A stretch of 64,000 nt of DNA. Origin: Diphasiastrum complanatum (Eukaryota; Streptophyta; Lycopodiopsida; Lycopodiales; Lycopodiaceae). The position numbers and the translations under genes are program-made. Location: contig CM055094.1 in NCBI GenBank assembly GCA_029204225.1, forward strand, positions 8,229,234 to 8,293,233, in the 5' to 3' direction. This document shows, piece after piece, positions 24,601 to 39,600 of this stretch (positions are counted from its first letter, which is position 1; each line of letters begins with the position of its first letter). Under the pieces are notes generated by a model. That model searched no databases, was not told the origin of the DNA, and saw nothing but the letters and a program-made list of their open reading frames with translations.

Positions 24601-27600
24601 CACGAGCCACAGTCATTCTATGAAACCGTGAAGGTAAATGTATGGAAAAATGCCATGCAAGAATATGACTCCATTATGCAGAATGACACATGGGAGCTTG
24701 TGGACTTACCTGATGGGAAGCAACCAATAGGTTGCAAATGGGTTTACAGGACCAAGTATCAGCCAAAACCAAGGCGATCAAGGGAAAATTAAAATTCACA
24801 AGCGAAGGTCCTTATCGGATTAAGAAAATTCTTAATCATGGAGCCATGAATCTGCAGAAGCTAGATGGGACACCGTTCGACACACCCATCAACGATAGCC
24901 GGTTGCACAAGTATTGGTCACCATAGTGAATTAGATCTAGGTTGGTGGTGGCATGTTACAAAAAGCTATTTTGTTAGGCCATCACAACTAGATCTAGGAA
25001 GATCGAGCCAAATCAAGCAAGATCCATCAAGATTCAGCCAAATCTGGCAAGATCTGTGAAGAATAAAAAGCTATTCAACTTGTCTATAGGGGTTGGTGAG
25101 GAAAATCATCTTGCTTGTGCATTTACAAGTTGTAAATATTACTTTCTAGCATGTACAAACTCGAGCTACATGACATGCACAATGTCTAGATGGTCATATT
25201 TCACTTTGTTCCATTGTATATATCAAAGGTATGTGAATTGGCACATGACCTTATAGATTTGATAAGCATAAGGCAAAACTTGTTGCAAAAGGCTTTCCTC
25301 AACAGGAAGGGGCTTGACTATGATGAGACATTTGCCCCTATTGCTAGGATGACATCAATAAGTATTAAGAACTGTGTCAACAATGGCAACCTATTTTCAT
25401 GGGACATTCAACAAATGGATGTTGAAAGTGCCTTCCTCAATGGAGAATTGAAGGAAGAGGTTTACATGGAGCAATCACAAGGCTTTGAGGCTGAAGGCAA
25501 AGAGCATCTGGTATGTAAGCTTAAGAAAGCTTTGTACGGGTTAAAGCAAGCGCCTAGAGCATGGTACAGTAGCATTGATGATTACTTCACAAAGCAAAAT
25601 TTCAAGAGAACTAAACCTGACTGTAACTTGTATCTTTTGAGAGAGAAAGTGGAGATGGTGATTAATGTTCTTGATGATCTAATCATCAAAGGTAGCAATA
25701 AGTTGCTCGTTGCTAAAGTTAAAGGAGATCTTTCATGTAAATTTGACATTATTGCCTAGGATTAGAAGTTTGGAGGAAACATTATATCCTTTTTGTATCC
25801 CCCCAAGCAAAGTATGCAACTAAGAATCTTCAAAGATTCAATATGCAGGATTGCAAGCCTATATCCACTCCCAGTGATACAAGTAAGAAGCCATCCATGG
25901 CTGATTAGACACCCTTTGTAGACGAAATGCTATATGATCAATTGGTGGGAGGCTCAATATATCTTACAAATACCAGGCCAAACGTTACACATGCAGTTGG
26001 CGTTGCAAGTCAATTTATGGGTAAACCTACAATGGGCTACTGGAAATCAGCCAAGCGGATTTTGAGGTATGTAAAAGGAACTTCTACATATGGCATTCAT
26101 TACACGGACGATGGAAACATTCAATTGGAAGGTTATTCTAATGTGGATGAGGGAGACAAGGATGATCACAGATCGACAATAGATCATTCACGTCACATGG
26201 GTTCTGGAGCAATTTCTTAGTGCAGCAAGAAACAACCAACTATAAAATTGTTTTTGACTTGTTGGGTGATATGCAAATTGATCAAGTGAGTCCTACAATG
26301 ATGTAGTGTGATAGCCCAGAGATGCATTCAGCTTGCCAAGAATCCTGTATACCATGCCAAGACAAAACACATCGAGGTCAACCAGCACTTTATAGGGGAG
26401 AGAGTGCATAGTGGAAAAATTTAGCTTGAATTTTGTGGCACCGAAGATCATACTACAAACATCTTTACTAAGCCGCTTACTAAAAAGAAATTTGAAAATT
26501 TTAGACAGTCTTTAGGTGTTACACTAAATAAAATAGCCAATAGGGTGTTGAAATATAATGCTTATTTTACCCGTAATGGCTCTAGGCACTTACATGGTTA
26601 TATGTCATACATTTATCATAAAAGCAGCTAAGCTGTAAATACATTATACCTCTCTTTGTCAATTAAATAAGTGCAAGTTGAGTCCAAGTAGCTAAGTGTC
26701 AATGCCAATGTGCCATAAGACTCAAGTTGGTGAGGACACCTCAATAGTTTCTAAATATGTAAGGGAGGATTCATCCTCAAGCTTTCATCTGCTATGTCTA
26801 TTATTGAGGTTAAGATACTTCATACATAAACTTGTATGTTCATCAAAAGCTTCCGAGCTTTCTCAACTTTTTGGGAAAACATTGTTTAGATTTCATGGTT
26901 TGTCAAATGACCTTATTAGTGATCATGATTCTAAGTTGAGCAACAAATTTTGGCAAGCAGTTTGAGAAAATGAGAACGACAACTTTGGCTTGAAAAAGCA
27001 ATGGGCACCATCCTTCCCAAAGTACCGCTTACGACTTGGTACACGGACCTTACTAAGTAGTAGTAGATTGTCATTGTTGGCTACCGAGTGTACTCAATGT
27101 TTTCCATCTAGTATTCAAGTGAGTTTTACAATAGATCTAGCATGCCAATGAGACACCTTTGTCATGATTTGAAACGGATGTACTTGCTAACAAAGAGTAT
27201 TGCTCAAACACTAATCTACCATAACATTATTTTCATATAAATAAGAAACTTAAGTTCCTCCTACTTTGATCATTCAACTAAAAGATGATACCTGCAATCC
27301 CTTGAAGAATTTCAACTTAAAATCTTGTCGTTCGAGATCTCCACTTCCTACATTTGGTCCATATATGTTGAACAAAACTGATGCAAGTCCAAATCATGAG
27401 AATAGTCTTAAACTTCGACAAAAGAACTAAGGCAACAAGAAAATCAAAATACCAAAACACATACATAGCCACCCTTTGATCCTTTTACTTTTTAACAAGA
27501 GAGTGAGGGCCAATGCAAATAAGATCATAAGAGAACATTACTGAACAAAACTTCCTATGCAACCATTCACCTCAAGTATACAATATCAGAGATAATAATT

Positions 27601-30600
27601 TTGATGGTAATTATATCCTATAATGTTTGATATTCTTGGCATTGCTTTATGACTTTAATATTAGGCCCTAATTTTCAAGATTAAATTCTTTGCTAGTAGA
27701 CTTTAAAGTTTAGTTTTACAAGACTAAATTCTTTGCTAGTAGACTTCAATATCTCCACTACTCACTTCAAAAATCTTCTATGACTATAGAAGCATGCTCA
27801 ATAAAATCAAAGTATTCTAGATGAAAAATGATACATAATGATTGATATATTTGTACTTAAAACAATATGAAAAGCGACAATTGCCTCACTACAAAGGTCA
27901 TATTTGGTTAAGATGGGAGGAGCCAGGTAAATTCTTGGCTTCTTGAGAAACTATTACCAAATGAACCATGATCAGTCACAAGACAACGTCCTTCACTGTC
28001 CAACTGCAACAACTCCTGTTGTGTCAAGCCTTCAAGACATAGAACCTCCTCGTAACCCCCAACTTTCCCATTCTCTCTATTGAGGTCTCCCATCTTTGAA
28101 GATTTCAAAAGACCCGTGAAACCCTCATCTGCAGCCATGGGTAAGATTGCACTCGTTCCAAAGGTTGTCTCTTGCACACGACAGAATGTTGCAACTCCTG
28201 CAATCATGGAAAATGCATAAATCAAAAGTGAAAAACAGATGAAAAGAAAGGACATTCCCAAACTAGAATTAAAGGCCCGCCAGATAAAATAATAGCAAAA
28301 TTTAGGGATTGAAAATCCAAAGCACAAATATTATGATGCAAAAAATGTTTAAAAGCGGTTAGAGCAGCAAGGCCAAAAATCTGAAGCTAAAGACAAACAC
28401 TCTTCGGGCGACTCCTTCAAGAAGGGCAAGGTTTGGACCTCACAACCTCATTCGCATGAATGGGTTCATAGGCAGCCAAGCCGTGAGTGTTCTTTTTGAT
28501 GATGGTTCAATGCATAATTTTATTAATGCAAAATGAGTGCAAAAGCTCACGCTAGCAACCGCACCAAGTGACCACATCAAGATGGCGATGGTTGAGGAGC
28601 AGCAGGTCTGGGACCAATTTGTCCCTTGCTTACTGTTGAAAATTCAAATCTATGTAAATATCATGAATCCTGATAAGGTAGACTTAATTCTAGGAAAAGA
28701 GTGGTTTTACGCTAGAAAGGAGTCATTAAAAAAGGATTATGTAACTCATAGTTTTTCTTCTCTGCATAATGGCTCTATGGTTCATCTTAAAGGTGACGTG
28801 CCTCAAAATTTTGATATTGATGTATCATCTTCTCCTAAAGCATTTTCTTTTTCAGATGTTAATTTAGACAATACCCATGAAGGTAGAATTTTTAAAAGAC
28901 TTAGGACGGAATACAATGATGTATTCCCTAACGGTTGCCTGAGGCTACCCCCTCACGGGGTAGACCATCACACGATTCTCCTAGAGAATTTGAGATCAAA
29001 AATTGGGTGTATCTTCGAATCCCAAAATACGGCGGTCCTTTTAAGATTGTAAATAAGATTAATCAATCCGCCCATCGACTAGATCTTCCGTCATGGAAAC
29101 CAGTTCATCATGTATTTCATGTCAGTCGTTTAAAGGAACGACTTGGTGGAAAGAATAACCTTGTTCCAGAAGATGAACTCATGTTATTCAAGGATTTGAC
29201 TTCCTTTGTACCCCATGAACCGGAAAGGATCATGGTCATCAATTGAGAAATCATTTGATTTCTGAACATTTGATTCGATGGAAAGGTAACTCAGAAGATG
29301 AGGACTCCTGGGAGGAGGAGGACGACTTGAAACTTAGATTCCCTGGTTTTCTCTCATAGACGTAAGTTTTTATGAGAGAGGAAATGTTATGTACCATAAT
29401 GATACGCCCTTAAGTGACAGTCTCACAAGCGGCAGGATGTAGGTCTGTCATTATCGACATGTTTGGGTGCCACGCGTCACCATCCTAGGTGGTCACATGT
29501 CATCGATGGGACTGTGCTTGATGGGACCCACTTGTCCTGTGCCTATATAGATATAGAGGTGGGGTATCCCTTTTGCCATTCACTCAATCTACCCGGGAGT
29601 TGGGGGATGGAGAGCACGTGCAGTAGCCAAGATGTATCTCCAAGCCTGGAGAGGTATGCTAGGGAGAGCCGATGGTGATGGAAGTTGGTATGGAATGCCA
29701 GTTATCGTTGGAGGCTTGACTAGGCATGACAGTGTCGGTAACTCCAGTGCATGGGGTTGGGTCAACAGTGACCCTACGAATGGGCGGTTACAGTGCATCG
29801 TCACTTGTATGGGGTGTGTCAACCTTCAAAATTATCAGAGATCTATGGGACTTGTAACAATATGCATCTCAATATTCCATATTACATAAAAAATCCTTTC
29901 ACAAGGGCAGCGTCCTGTCTTCAACCCTCGATATTGTCCTTTGAATGTGCATAGTATCTCTATGTTCATTTCTTATTACGTTCATAAGATGTGAATAACT
30001 TCATTTATAATTACACTTTTTACACAATACACTCCAAACTTATGAAGGCCTATAGACTGGCTTCATTATGAAATGGCATATAGATTCACATTAACCTAAT
30101 CAAAATGGTAAATCATGCTTCTCAAAATCTCATTATTACCACAATTTCCAAAGTATTAACACTAACATATGGGATTCCCCATCTGTCCTTAAGACATCTT
30201 CCAAATGTTAACCAAATTTCTAGCATGGTTACTAGCAAACATGACAAATGCGTTTGTGATTTTGAAAGGGGAGGGAAAACATTTGCAAACATTGCCCTAA
30301 AAAACCCTAATTCTTTTTTTCTTGGAAATTTGTATGGGGATGTGTAGAACAAAATAAGTCTTGCGGCTACATTATACATCGTACACAATACAAAATAGCC
30401 TTACTACACTAAATTTTGAATTGCTTTATAGGGATTAATAATAAATCAATAGGGCACAAGCTACACTGCCTCAACAAACTTCAAAATTTTCAAGCATTTA
30501 CCCATTTCTTTAGTCGGCTTTTACATTAAAATTGACTAATTATTATGATCGCCAAGTGAAGATCTCCTTAGATTCTGTTACATGCAACCAAAAGGACACC

Positions 30601-33600
30601 TGCGGAGCAAAACCACCCAACCAACAGGAAATAGCTAGTCAAAACCCTAACCACTTCAACCCCAAGCCAAGGTGACTAAATGCAAGAGAGGAGGGGATCC
30701 TAGCTTCTGAAATCAGAAAAAACAATGAGGAGATAGGCGAGTTCCTATAGGATATATACTCTCCAAAAGCTAAAGAATATTCCCTCTAGGATCTCTCCAA
30801 TCCTATCAAAAGCATTTGACCTCCTATTCTTGCACAAAAGCTGTCAATCACCAAGGAAAAGCTCCATAGGTCCAATTAGAGCACTCGGGCCCTCTTAAGA
30901 TTATTAATTACATTACTGGCCAAGCCCGGAATGACATCGCGTAACTAATAACCTTATACACTGGAGTACCAACTATCCATGTCAAGAATTACTCTGAATC
31001 CCACATACAGGACATGAACGTAACATTCTCCCCCCCTTGAACTACTTCAGTCGTCAGAAGTGGAAACTAGGGAAGTCCTTCTTTATGCTTTCAACTCTTT
31101 TCCACGAATCATCATCCTCAATCCAAATCCCACCTAATCAAACACCCAGAGATAGAACAATTCCTCGATTGTTTATCTCTGGTTCTAAGCACTCTTTCAA
31201 GTTCCAAAGGTACACCAAGCGATAAATTCTCCAAGTGGGTAAGATCCTCATCAGATCCAACTACATCACCTTCATGTAAACTTGTTTTAACCGGCTTACA
31301 TGAAACACTAGGTGAGCCGTCAACTTATCCTGAAGATCAAGTTCGTAAGCTAAAGAACCAATTTTCCTTATAATCCGAAACGGTCCACAATATCTGGTAG
31401 ACAACTTATAATGCTTACCCATACACATGGTCTTAGAATCTTTTGGAATTCTAAGATATACGCAATCATCAACTTTAAAATGTCTAGTAGACCTCTTAAG
31501 ATCGGCATAGTGCTTAGCTCTATCCTAAGCACTACGGATATTATCACGTGAAACTTGCAACATTTCTTGCATATCATGCAGGAAATCCACAACTTTCTGG
31601 ATCTTAACAGATATCATCTCCACATTCACCGGAGATCTAGGTTGGAAACCGTACATCAACATAAACGGACTATAACCTGTAGCAAAATGTTTTCTACTAT
31701 TGTAAGCAAACTCAATTAAAAGAATGTAATCCTCCCACTGAGACTGCCTGTGAGACACATAAGTCCTCAACATATAGTCTGATTAGTTCTTTCCATCTGA
31801 CAATCTGATTCAGGATGATCGGTAGAACTAAAACTAAGCGAGGTTTCTAGCTTATGGAATACAGCTGACCAAAAGTGACCTGTAAACTTAGGATCTTTGT
31901 CACTAACAATATCACTTGGCAATCCACAAAGCCTGAATAATGTTTCCACAAAGATCTGGGCTAAATCAGAAGCCTTTGCGTTGACTTTGCTGGTATGAAC
32001 GTAGCTAGCTCAGTTAAACTATCCACTACAACCCAAATAGAATCATTCAGACGTTGGGTCTTTGAAAGTCCAACTACAAAATCCATAGATATGCTTTCCC
32101 GTCGTTTCTGAGGGATATCTAAGGGATGTAACAACCCTTCAGCCTTTAAGCGTTCCGCTTTCGCTAGCTGGCAAGGTTTACATTTAACCACATAAGACTC
32201 AACAAATGGCTTGAGTTTTGGCCAATAAAACTCTCTTCCGACCAAGTCCAAAGTCACGTGTATACGTGGATGACCTGCACAGAGTACATCATGACATTCA
32301 TAAAGAATTATCTTCTTTATCTCATCATCCACGGATACACAAACTCTCCCATTCCAAAATAGCAAACCACCTCGGATGGAGAACTATTCCATTATCTTCT
32401 TATCTTTCTTTGGAACCTGAGATCCCTGTGAGTTACTATCTATTCCATTCTCATTTTTCCCAATCTCAACCATTTTCCAAATGCGACCAAAATGAGAATC
32501 TGTTTCCGTAATGTCTCCAGGTTTTAAGTGCATGTATCACAGCAAATAACTACTCCTCCTGAGTTGTATAATGCTTGAGGTCCAATAAGTTTCTTGCTTT
32601 CAAATGCTATCGGCCTATCAGTTTATAAAAGAATCGCTCCTATCGTCAAATCACTTGTGTCAGTTCGTACAACAACGTAAGGTAAATCTGGATTCGTGAT
32701 CTGTAAAACAAGAACTGAAGCAACCATATGTTTGAGTTTCTCAAAACATTGATTCAATTCTGCATTCCACTCGATAGGCGGCAGACTAGGTTGACCTCTC
32801 TTCTTTTTCTTATTAACTCTGCCTTTAGTCAGTTTATTTAGAGGCACTGCTAGTAAATCTGGATTCGCGATCTGTAAGTTTCTCAAAACATTCATTCAGT
32901 TCTTCATTCCACTCGATAGGCGGCCTAGGTTGACCTCTCTTCTTTTTCTTATAAACTCTGCCTTTAGTCAGAATATTTACAGGCGCTGCTACCTTTGCAT
33001 AATCCTCAATTGACTTACGAAAGAAAACAGTAAAACCGAGAAAAGATTTAACTTCTCTAACCGTCTTCGGTGTCGGCCACTCAAGCACCCTTATTAATTT
33101 CCAATTTTCGATTTTCTTTACCTGGCATCTCAATTACTTGAGCTACGGGTTTCTTTCGCTCCGGGCTGAACTTTAGTACAAACAAAACACCATTTGCCTT
33201 CCTAGTCTTCTTATGGGACATCTACTTCTTTTGCTTAAATTCTGATGCCATATGAACCAGTTAGTCAAAATATTTGACTTGTTTCTTGTCACGAACTCGA
33301 TTTTTCCCCTTTCTTCTGGTTGGATCCAGATTTATTACCCTAAATGATAGCTTCTTCCTTAATGCCACAACCGTGGAATCATACGCTTTCGCGATTCGTA
33401 TGGCGTCCTCAAAAGTCTGAAGCGCGTTTCACTTACATTCATTCTGATAATCAGCTAGCAGACCTAGGATAAACTGCCAAAGTGCCAGTTTTGCATCGAA
33501 TGACAGAACTTTGTTCCATAAATCCATAAATTCTTGCAGGTAAGAGTCTAAGCTCCAAGTACCCATTTTGCAACTGACAAATCTTTGGAATCGTCCGCAA

Positions 33601-36600
33601 CCACAAATGACTTTCTGAATACTCCCATGAATTCTTCCCATGTGGTAGGTTTGAGCCGCAAATCACACCACCACAATGAGGCCTTTCCTCGAAAGAACAG
33701 AACTGCGCTCTCGATCTTTTTTCTCTTCCAAAATTGCATGTAGATTGAAATAATTGGTCCACTTGGTCAACCAGTCGTCTACCACATCTGGGTTCTTCTC
33801 TTTCTTCTCCCCTGAGAAAGGGTCTAGCAAATAGCCCAAATTCGACAAAGACAAAGTCTTAACTTGATTTAACAGTACCTCCATCTATTGATCCCTTGAA
33901 TTGTTCCGATTGTTCATCTCATTAAGTGCTTAATTTAATTGTTGGTAAATCTGTAAATAGGTAGGCATAGGCACCGTACCCTCAAGACCTGCATTATCAT
34001 TTGCCATTATTGATTACCTGAAACGGAAAATTGGCTTAAATTAGTCGACAGATCCAAAATCTTCAACTAAAAGTGAAAAAATACTAGACCTTCATTACTG
34101 GCTGATTTCATCTCAGAAAGGTCTTTCACTTCATTAAGCTAATTCTGTTCAATCAACAAATGACAGATTTAGAACAATTTCGAACTTTCACAGATCATTC
34201 AAAAATTTACAAAACAGGGATTTTTCAAATTCCGTTCGACATGGACCAAACTATGAAAATCAATTAAAAGCGTCGATTGTTCAGTTTCACAAGTTCCATT
34301 CCATTCCATTCCGAACTTATTTCAAAACATCCAGCATGCATCAGACTTGACATGCATCGATTTTTCCACGAAATCAAAAAAATTTCGTAAATTGCCTAAT
34401 AATTGGGAAATCAACTTTTTGACTAGTTTTCCAAAAATAGCATCCATGCATGAAATTACACCGATCAACCTCCTCTACCACCTTGTACCATGCATCCAAA
34501 CATTCTCAACACTGGAAAAGCACTATATTGGTTACCAGTCATGCATGCAATCAAAACAATTCGGAAATTTTTCAAATTTTACTCTAAACATTATCAAACT
34601 TCCGACGGCCGTAACTTTTGCTACAGGACTCCGATTTGGTCATTGTAAAGCACAATACAGAGGAGAGGAGGTTAGCAAGACACTTGCCATGCACCTGCCA
34701 GATAGGCTTCACACGTGCGAGCTGTAACATACTAAAATTGCAGTAGGAGGGCGCACTTTCACTAGTGGTATTGTCAAAAATCCAACTCCAGCCCAATATG
34801 CATCCAATCAGGTTACAAGCACTCTTCTAGGTTCATTAAAGAGGCATAGAGGCTTCCATCAGGTCCAGCAAGCAATCATAAGCTCATATCATGCAAAAAT
34901 TGTATTTAAGGAGTCCTTCAACAAGCAAAACTTCAAGATATTGGTGTCTAAGGTGCCCAACTCCAAATTGGATGCATGATGGCTCAAATGAAAGGCAATC
35001 CATCGTATCTTTCAGCCAATGGATTCAGGCCACCTATTGAGAGTTATTCAAGCTCAAAAAAACCTAAAAAAAACACTATTTTTTGACTTTTTGAGACCCT
35101 TATGGTGTCCAATCCTAACCAAACTTAATGACAACCTCATTACACCTCCAAAAACATGCATGCAAAATATTAGCCATGGATTTTATGAATATCACCAAAA
35201 TCACTTAAAAAACCACCAAAAACCCATGTTTTTTGACCATTTTTCAACCATTTTGGCAATTTCTTGTGGATCAAACCCATATGCAAGTGCAATCAGGCCA
35301 TGTCTACTGTAATTCAATTCAATGCAAGCACTAAAAGTTTTGATTTTTGTCAATCGTGGTTCATATAGCCCATTTCTAACACAAAAACTTCAATTTTTGG
35401 CTAAAAATCACTATCTAGGCCCTTTTTTGACTTTTGCACTAGCATGCAATCATTAGAATCAATGATAATGACTGGAAAACAGCAAGAAAAATCTGAAAAC
35501 GTTCAAGATCAATAGCTTTGATGAATTTCAAGCAAAAGCATTGAATGAAAAACCTCAAAAAGCCATCAAAAGTCCATTGATTTCCATCAATTTCTATGGA
35601 AAAAATCCATAATCATGACAATAGGCTGCAAGTACACCAAAATCAGAGAAGCCATCTACTTGGAGGTCAATTTCACCACTTGGAAGCAAAAACCAAAAAG
35701 CTGCAAAAAGCCCGACTCCACCTTCTGATTGATGTAATCCTTAGCTCTGATACCACTATTACGATCGCCAAGTGAAGATCTCCTTAGATCCTGTTACATG
35801 CAACCAAAAGGACACATGTGGAGCAAAACCACCCAACCAACAGGAAATGGCTAACCGAAACCCTAACCTCTTCACCCCCAAGCCAAGGTGACTGAATGCA
35901 AGAGAGAAGGGGATCTTGGCTTCTAAAATTAGAAATCACAATGAGGAGATGGGCGAGTTCCTACAAGAGTTATACTCTCCACAAGCTTAAGAATTCCCCC
36001 TATTCCTATCAAAAGCATTTGACCTCCTATAAAAGCTGTCAATCACCATGCAAAAGCTTCATAGGTCCAATTAGAGCACCTAGACCCTCATAAGATTATT
36101 AATTACATTACTAGCCAATTTCGGAATGATGTGGCATAACTAATAACCTTATACATTGGAATATCAACAATCCATGTCAAGAATTACTCCAAATCCCACA
36201 GGACATGGACGTAACACTAATCATTTTATACTCGTTATTTCCATTGATTTGACATTGAGATTTAGAAATGAGCATATCTATATGCATTGTAAAATATTTG
36301 ATATCAATCTTCAACTTTAATGGTAGAGTACATTATCTAGCTAATTGAAATAAAACCTCTTCATACATGCCTAAAACATGTATGTAGTCAAAGTCGTCTA
36401 AAGTGTGAGGCCATCAACTCAAGCACTAAAACTTCTTTGACTTCAATCGCACCTGCTCACTTTATTGAGTAACCTATTTGCTTAAATTTTGAGCTTGACT
36501 CTGCTCTTTGGAGATACCAATTCCTAGACTTGTGGAATGAAAGTATTCTACAGCCACTATTTTCTTACTTGCCTCAAGTCTCAAACCCCATACTGAAAGC

Positions 36601-39600
36601 CTTTGGTCTTGAAATTCAACAATAAGACATCAACATGCAACACAAATGGATCTCGTAGCTTGTAGCAATCAAGACTGCAGAATGCATAAGCTTATAAAAA
36701 GAGAGTCGGCGGACAAGCAATGCAGATTCATCCCTCTCAAGCAAGACAACAACCAAACATTTCAAACTTTGAAAAAGGTCATTTGAACAACTCCTTCGGG
36801 AAATTGGAGTCCTTTTTGTCTTCTCAAGAAGTTTTAAATATGCAAACTATTGGTAATATGTAGACACATGCCCAACAGGGCATATAATGTTTGCAATGCT
36901 TGTTTATATACACAATAAGCAATAACTAAAAGGGAGGGCACTAATTGTAGGCATTACTAGATGATTTGATCAATATCAAAGACTTAGAAAATCAATGCCT
37001 TCAAGTAATCTTGATAATTATCAGTTAGACATCTTGGGAGAAGCAACGCCTGAAATTTGGCGGGTTGTACTTATTTTTTACATCTCGAAATTTAATTTCA
37101 AATAGGTGTATTCCAAACAAGTCGTTCCAAAAGGATTTTATTGCTACTGTGCTCTCAATGCAACTCCCCAAGTCATGGAAAAGAAACCTTCATCTAGCAT
37201 CTAAAAGCCTTCTTGTAAGCAATAAACTTATGCTATACACACGACAAATAAACTGATATGTTAAAAGTGACCAACCAATTCTACTGAGTTTGATGGCATA
37301 TGCCTAATCGTGATGAAGCAAGATAGGATAAACCTTGATAAGCTCACCAGAGTAACCCACACGTCCCTTCTTCGTAGTACGTGTGCATGAGAAGAATGAT
37401 TCATAACCTTCCACTATAGCTATGTCTGCTGTAAGTTCTTGCCTTGAAATTTTTGTCTCCTGAAAATGAAAATGATCAAATTGCATGATTAGAAAAACAT
37501 TTCCAGTCCCTCACTTCCCTGCTTCACCAAATAACCTGAGCAAAAGTCAGCAAGTCTTATGGATCAAAAAATGCATCAGATCAAGCAGGTGTAAAAAGAA
37601 CTTTCTGCTCTTCATTGGTTTGCCCTTAATAAAACTAAAAATCTTGATATTTTCAGTGCAACTCAATACATGTTCTGAGAAAAAACAATGTAAAATCTTT
37701 ATCTTTACAACTTCCGCTCATAAAGTCTCAAACAATCAATGCATGATGACTTTCTCACACCTTTTTCAAGGCAAGAGGCACACTCACCCGTGATAAATGC
37801 TAGCTAGCACTAAGGAACTAAGCCAATTGATAGTTCGTTGTGTTCAACCAAATTAGAGGACTGTTATATATCAATACTTCATCTCGGACCCCCCAGAAAA
37901 AATCCAAATGAATCATATATAATATGCACGGTTAAAGACACACAACAATAGCCTTAACTGGTTGGCAACTTTAACAGGAGGTCGTATGTTGTTGTGGGGC
38001 TATTTCCTACCCTATCCTCAACCCAAGATCCAAGCACACAAGCATCAAGGAGACAAGGTTAGATGTCACGCGGAGGTTTGATCCCATGAGAGCGATAGCA
38101 TAAATCAAAATCCAACATGCATAGATGATCCACAATTAACACTAAGATCCGTTAACACTAAACATTAACTCTACAACCCTTAACACTAAATCTTGAATGA
38201 TGATAGCTTACCCTTCTCTCTCTCCCCTTTCTCTCTCACCAAAAGCATAAGAATTAGCAATTCCAATAATAATCAAACCCAATAACTAGCAACCACAAAG
38301 AAAGCATGAGAGATGGAGGAAAAGAGATAGAGAGCAAGGACATTCCACATCCACTTCATAAGAGGACCAACCTACTTGTATTAGAAATGAAGATGAAACA
38401 TGTTTTACAAACTCGAGTTTGCCACTTATATAGAGGATTTTAGGGTCTTAGCCTCAATTCCTATTGGCCAATTCCTACCTCCCTAACTATTCAAATTTGA
38501 AAAAGAGTGGGACCCCATTCAAAACTCGGAGGGAACCAATTTGAATTTGAATTTTGGTGGGAAACCCTATTTTATTCACTAACTTGACAATTAGGCCCTG
38601 CGACATTAAAAGTCCCGCAAAAAGGCCTAAAGTCCTTTTATCAACCAGGACCACAAGAGTGTATCAGAAGGCTGGAAAGAAGTTTCAGAAAGTTCTGGTC
38701 GTTGGAAAATTTCGCAAGAGCTTCGCTAGCACAAGTGAGAAATGAAATCGAATTTAGCCATTTTATAGGTGAATTTGGAGGGTCCATTAGACAAAGTACT
38801 AGTTTGGCTGCTTAGTTTTGGACAAAAAATTTGCAGGCACGCTCAGTACTATGAAAATAGTTTCCAAAAATCTCAACGAAGGTTTCTAAAACTCTGAACT
38901 AATCCGGCGAAGGTTATGAAGATCTGGCGAAGGTTTATCATTCGCCTAAAAAAATCCTTCGCCTAGGTACTGTAGATAATAAAAATTTTCGGGATCTGAA
39001 CCTATGTCCAACCTGATTTTGGCATTTTGAATCCATCTGTCAGGTTGGCAAAAGTTAATTATGACTGTAAGGTGCTCGGCGAAGATTTCCAAAATGGCAA
39101 AGTGCTGAAGTTCATAATTTTGCTCTGTAGGATGGCATACGCGTTGACAAACATCGCATGACTGAATAAAATTTCTGTATCTCTATGTATAGACCACCAA
39201 CGCAAAAGTTTGCGACCATTGATATTTGTTGAAAAATGTCCTCCACCCATTCCATCGTGTGAAAACATGATGAGTTCAGGTACTTCATGCGGCAAAACAC
39301 ATCTTCGCAAAATATCATCCATTCCTCGGCAATACAATTGGCCCGCAATCAATTGATAAGGTTGTGCCTTAAGAAACACTTGTCTCTTTTGTACTTTTGT
39401 CAAGGAGTCATTAGGTTGGCCTAGCATCAAATATTCAACAATCTCGGCTGCCCACTCAAGTACTACTTCAACATAAAACAATGCAGCATCTGGTAGGTCA
39501 TCATCCACTTGCGGATTCGATTCTAGATACATGATCGGCCAGATAATGTTGTTTACCTTTTTGAACCACAACCCAAAAATCAAATTCGGTCAATAAAAGT

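Larger units (their letters stand above)
30541..36216 (-). mobile_element. Ty3/gypsy element, complete ends but defective
   Basis: 5676 bp with LTRs 35757-36216 (5', 460 bp) and 30541-31025 (3', 485 bp), target duplication CTAAT (30536-30540 and 36217-36221), primer site (35743-35755) and polypurine tract (31026-31040). The internal region keeps gag and integrase parts but lacks a recognisable RT core. The LTRs differ in length and at many sites, so it is older than the 15905-22222 element. Both LTRs end in TA rather than CA on the coding strand. Confidence 0.93.

Noticed and set aside
36217-37347. Additional APE2 exon between exons 2 and 3
   Set aside because: Exons 2 and 3 join in phase with a continuous conserved motif (GYSG-VATFCR), leaving no room for another exon.
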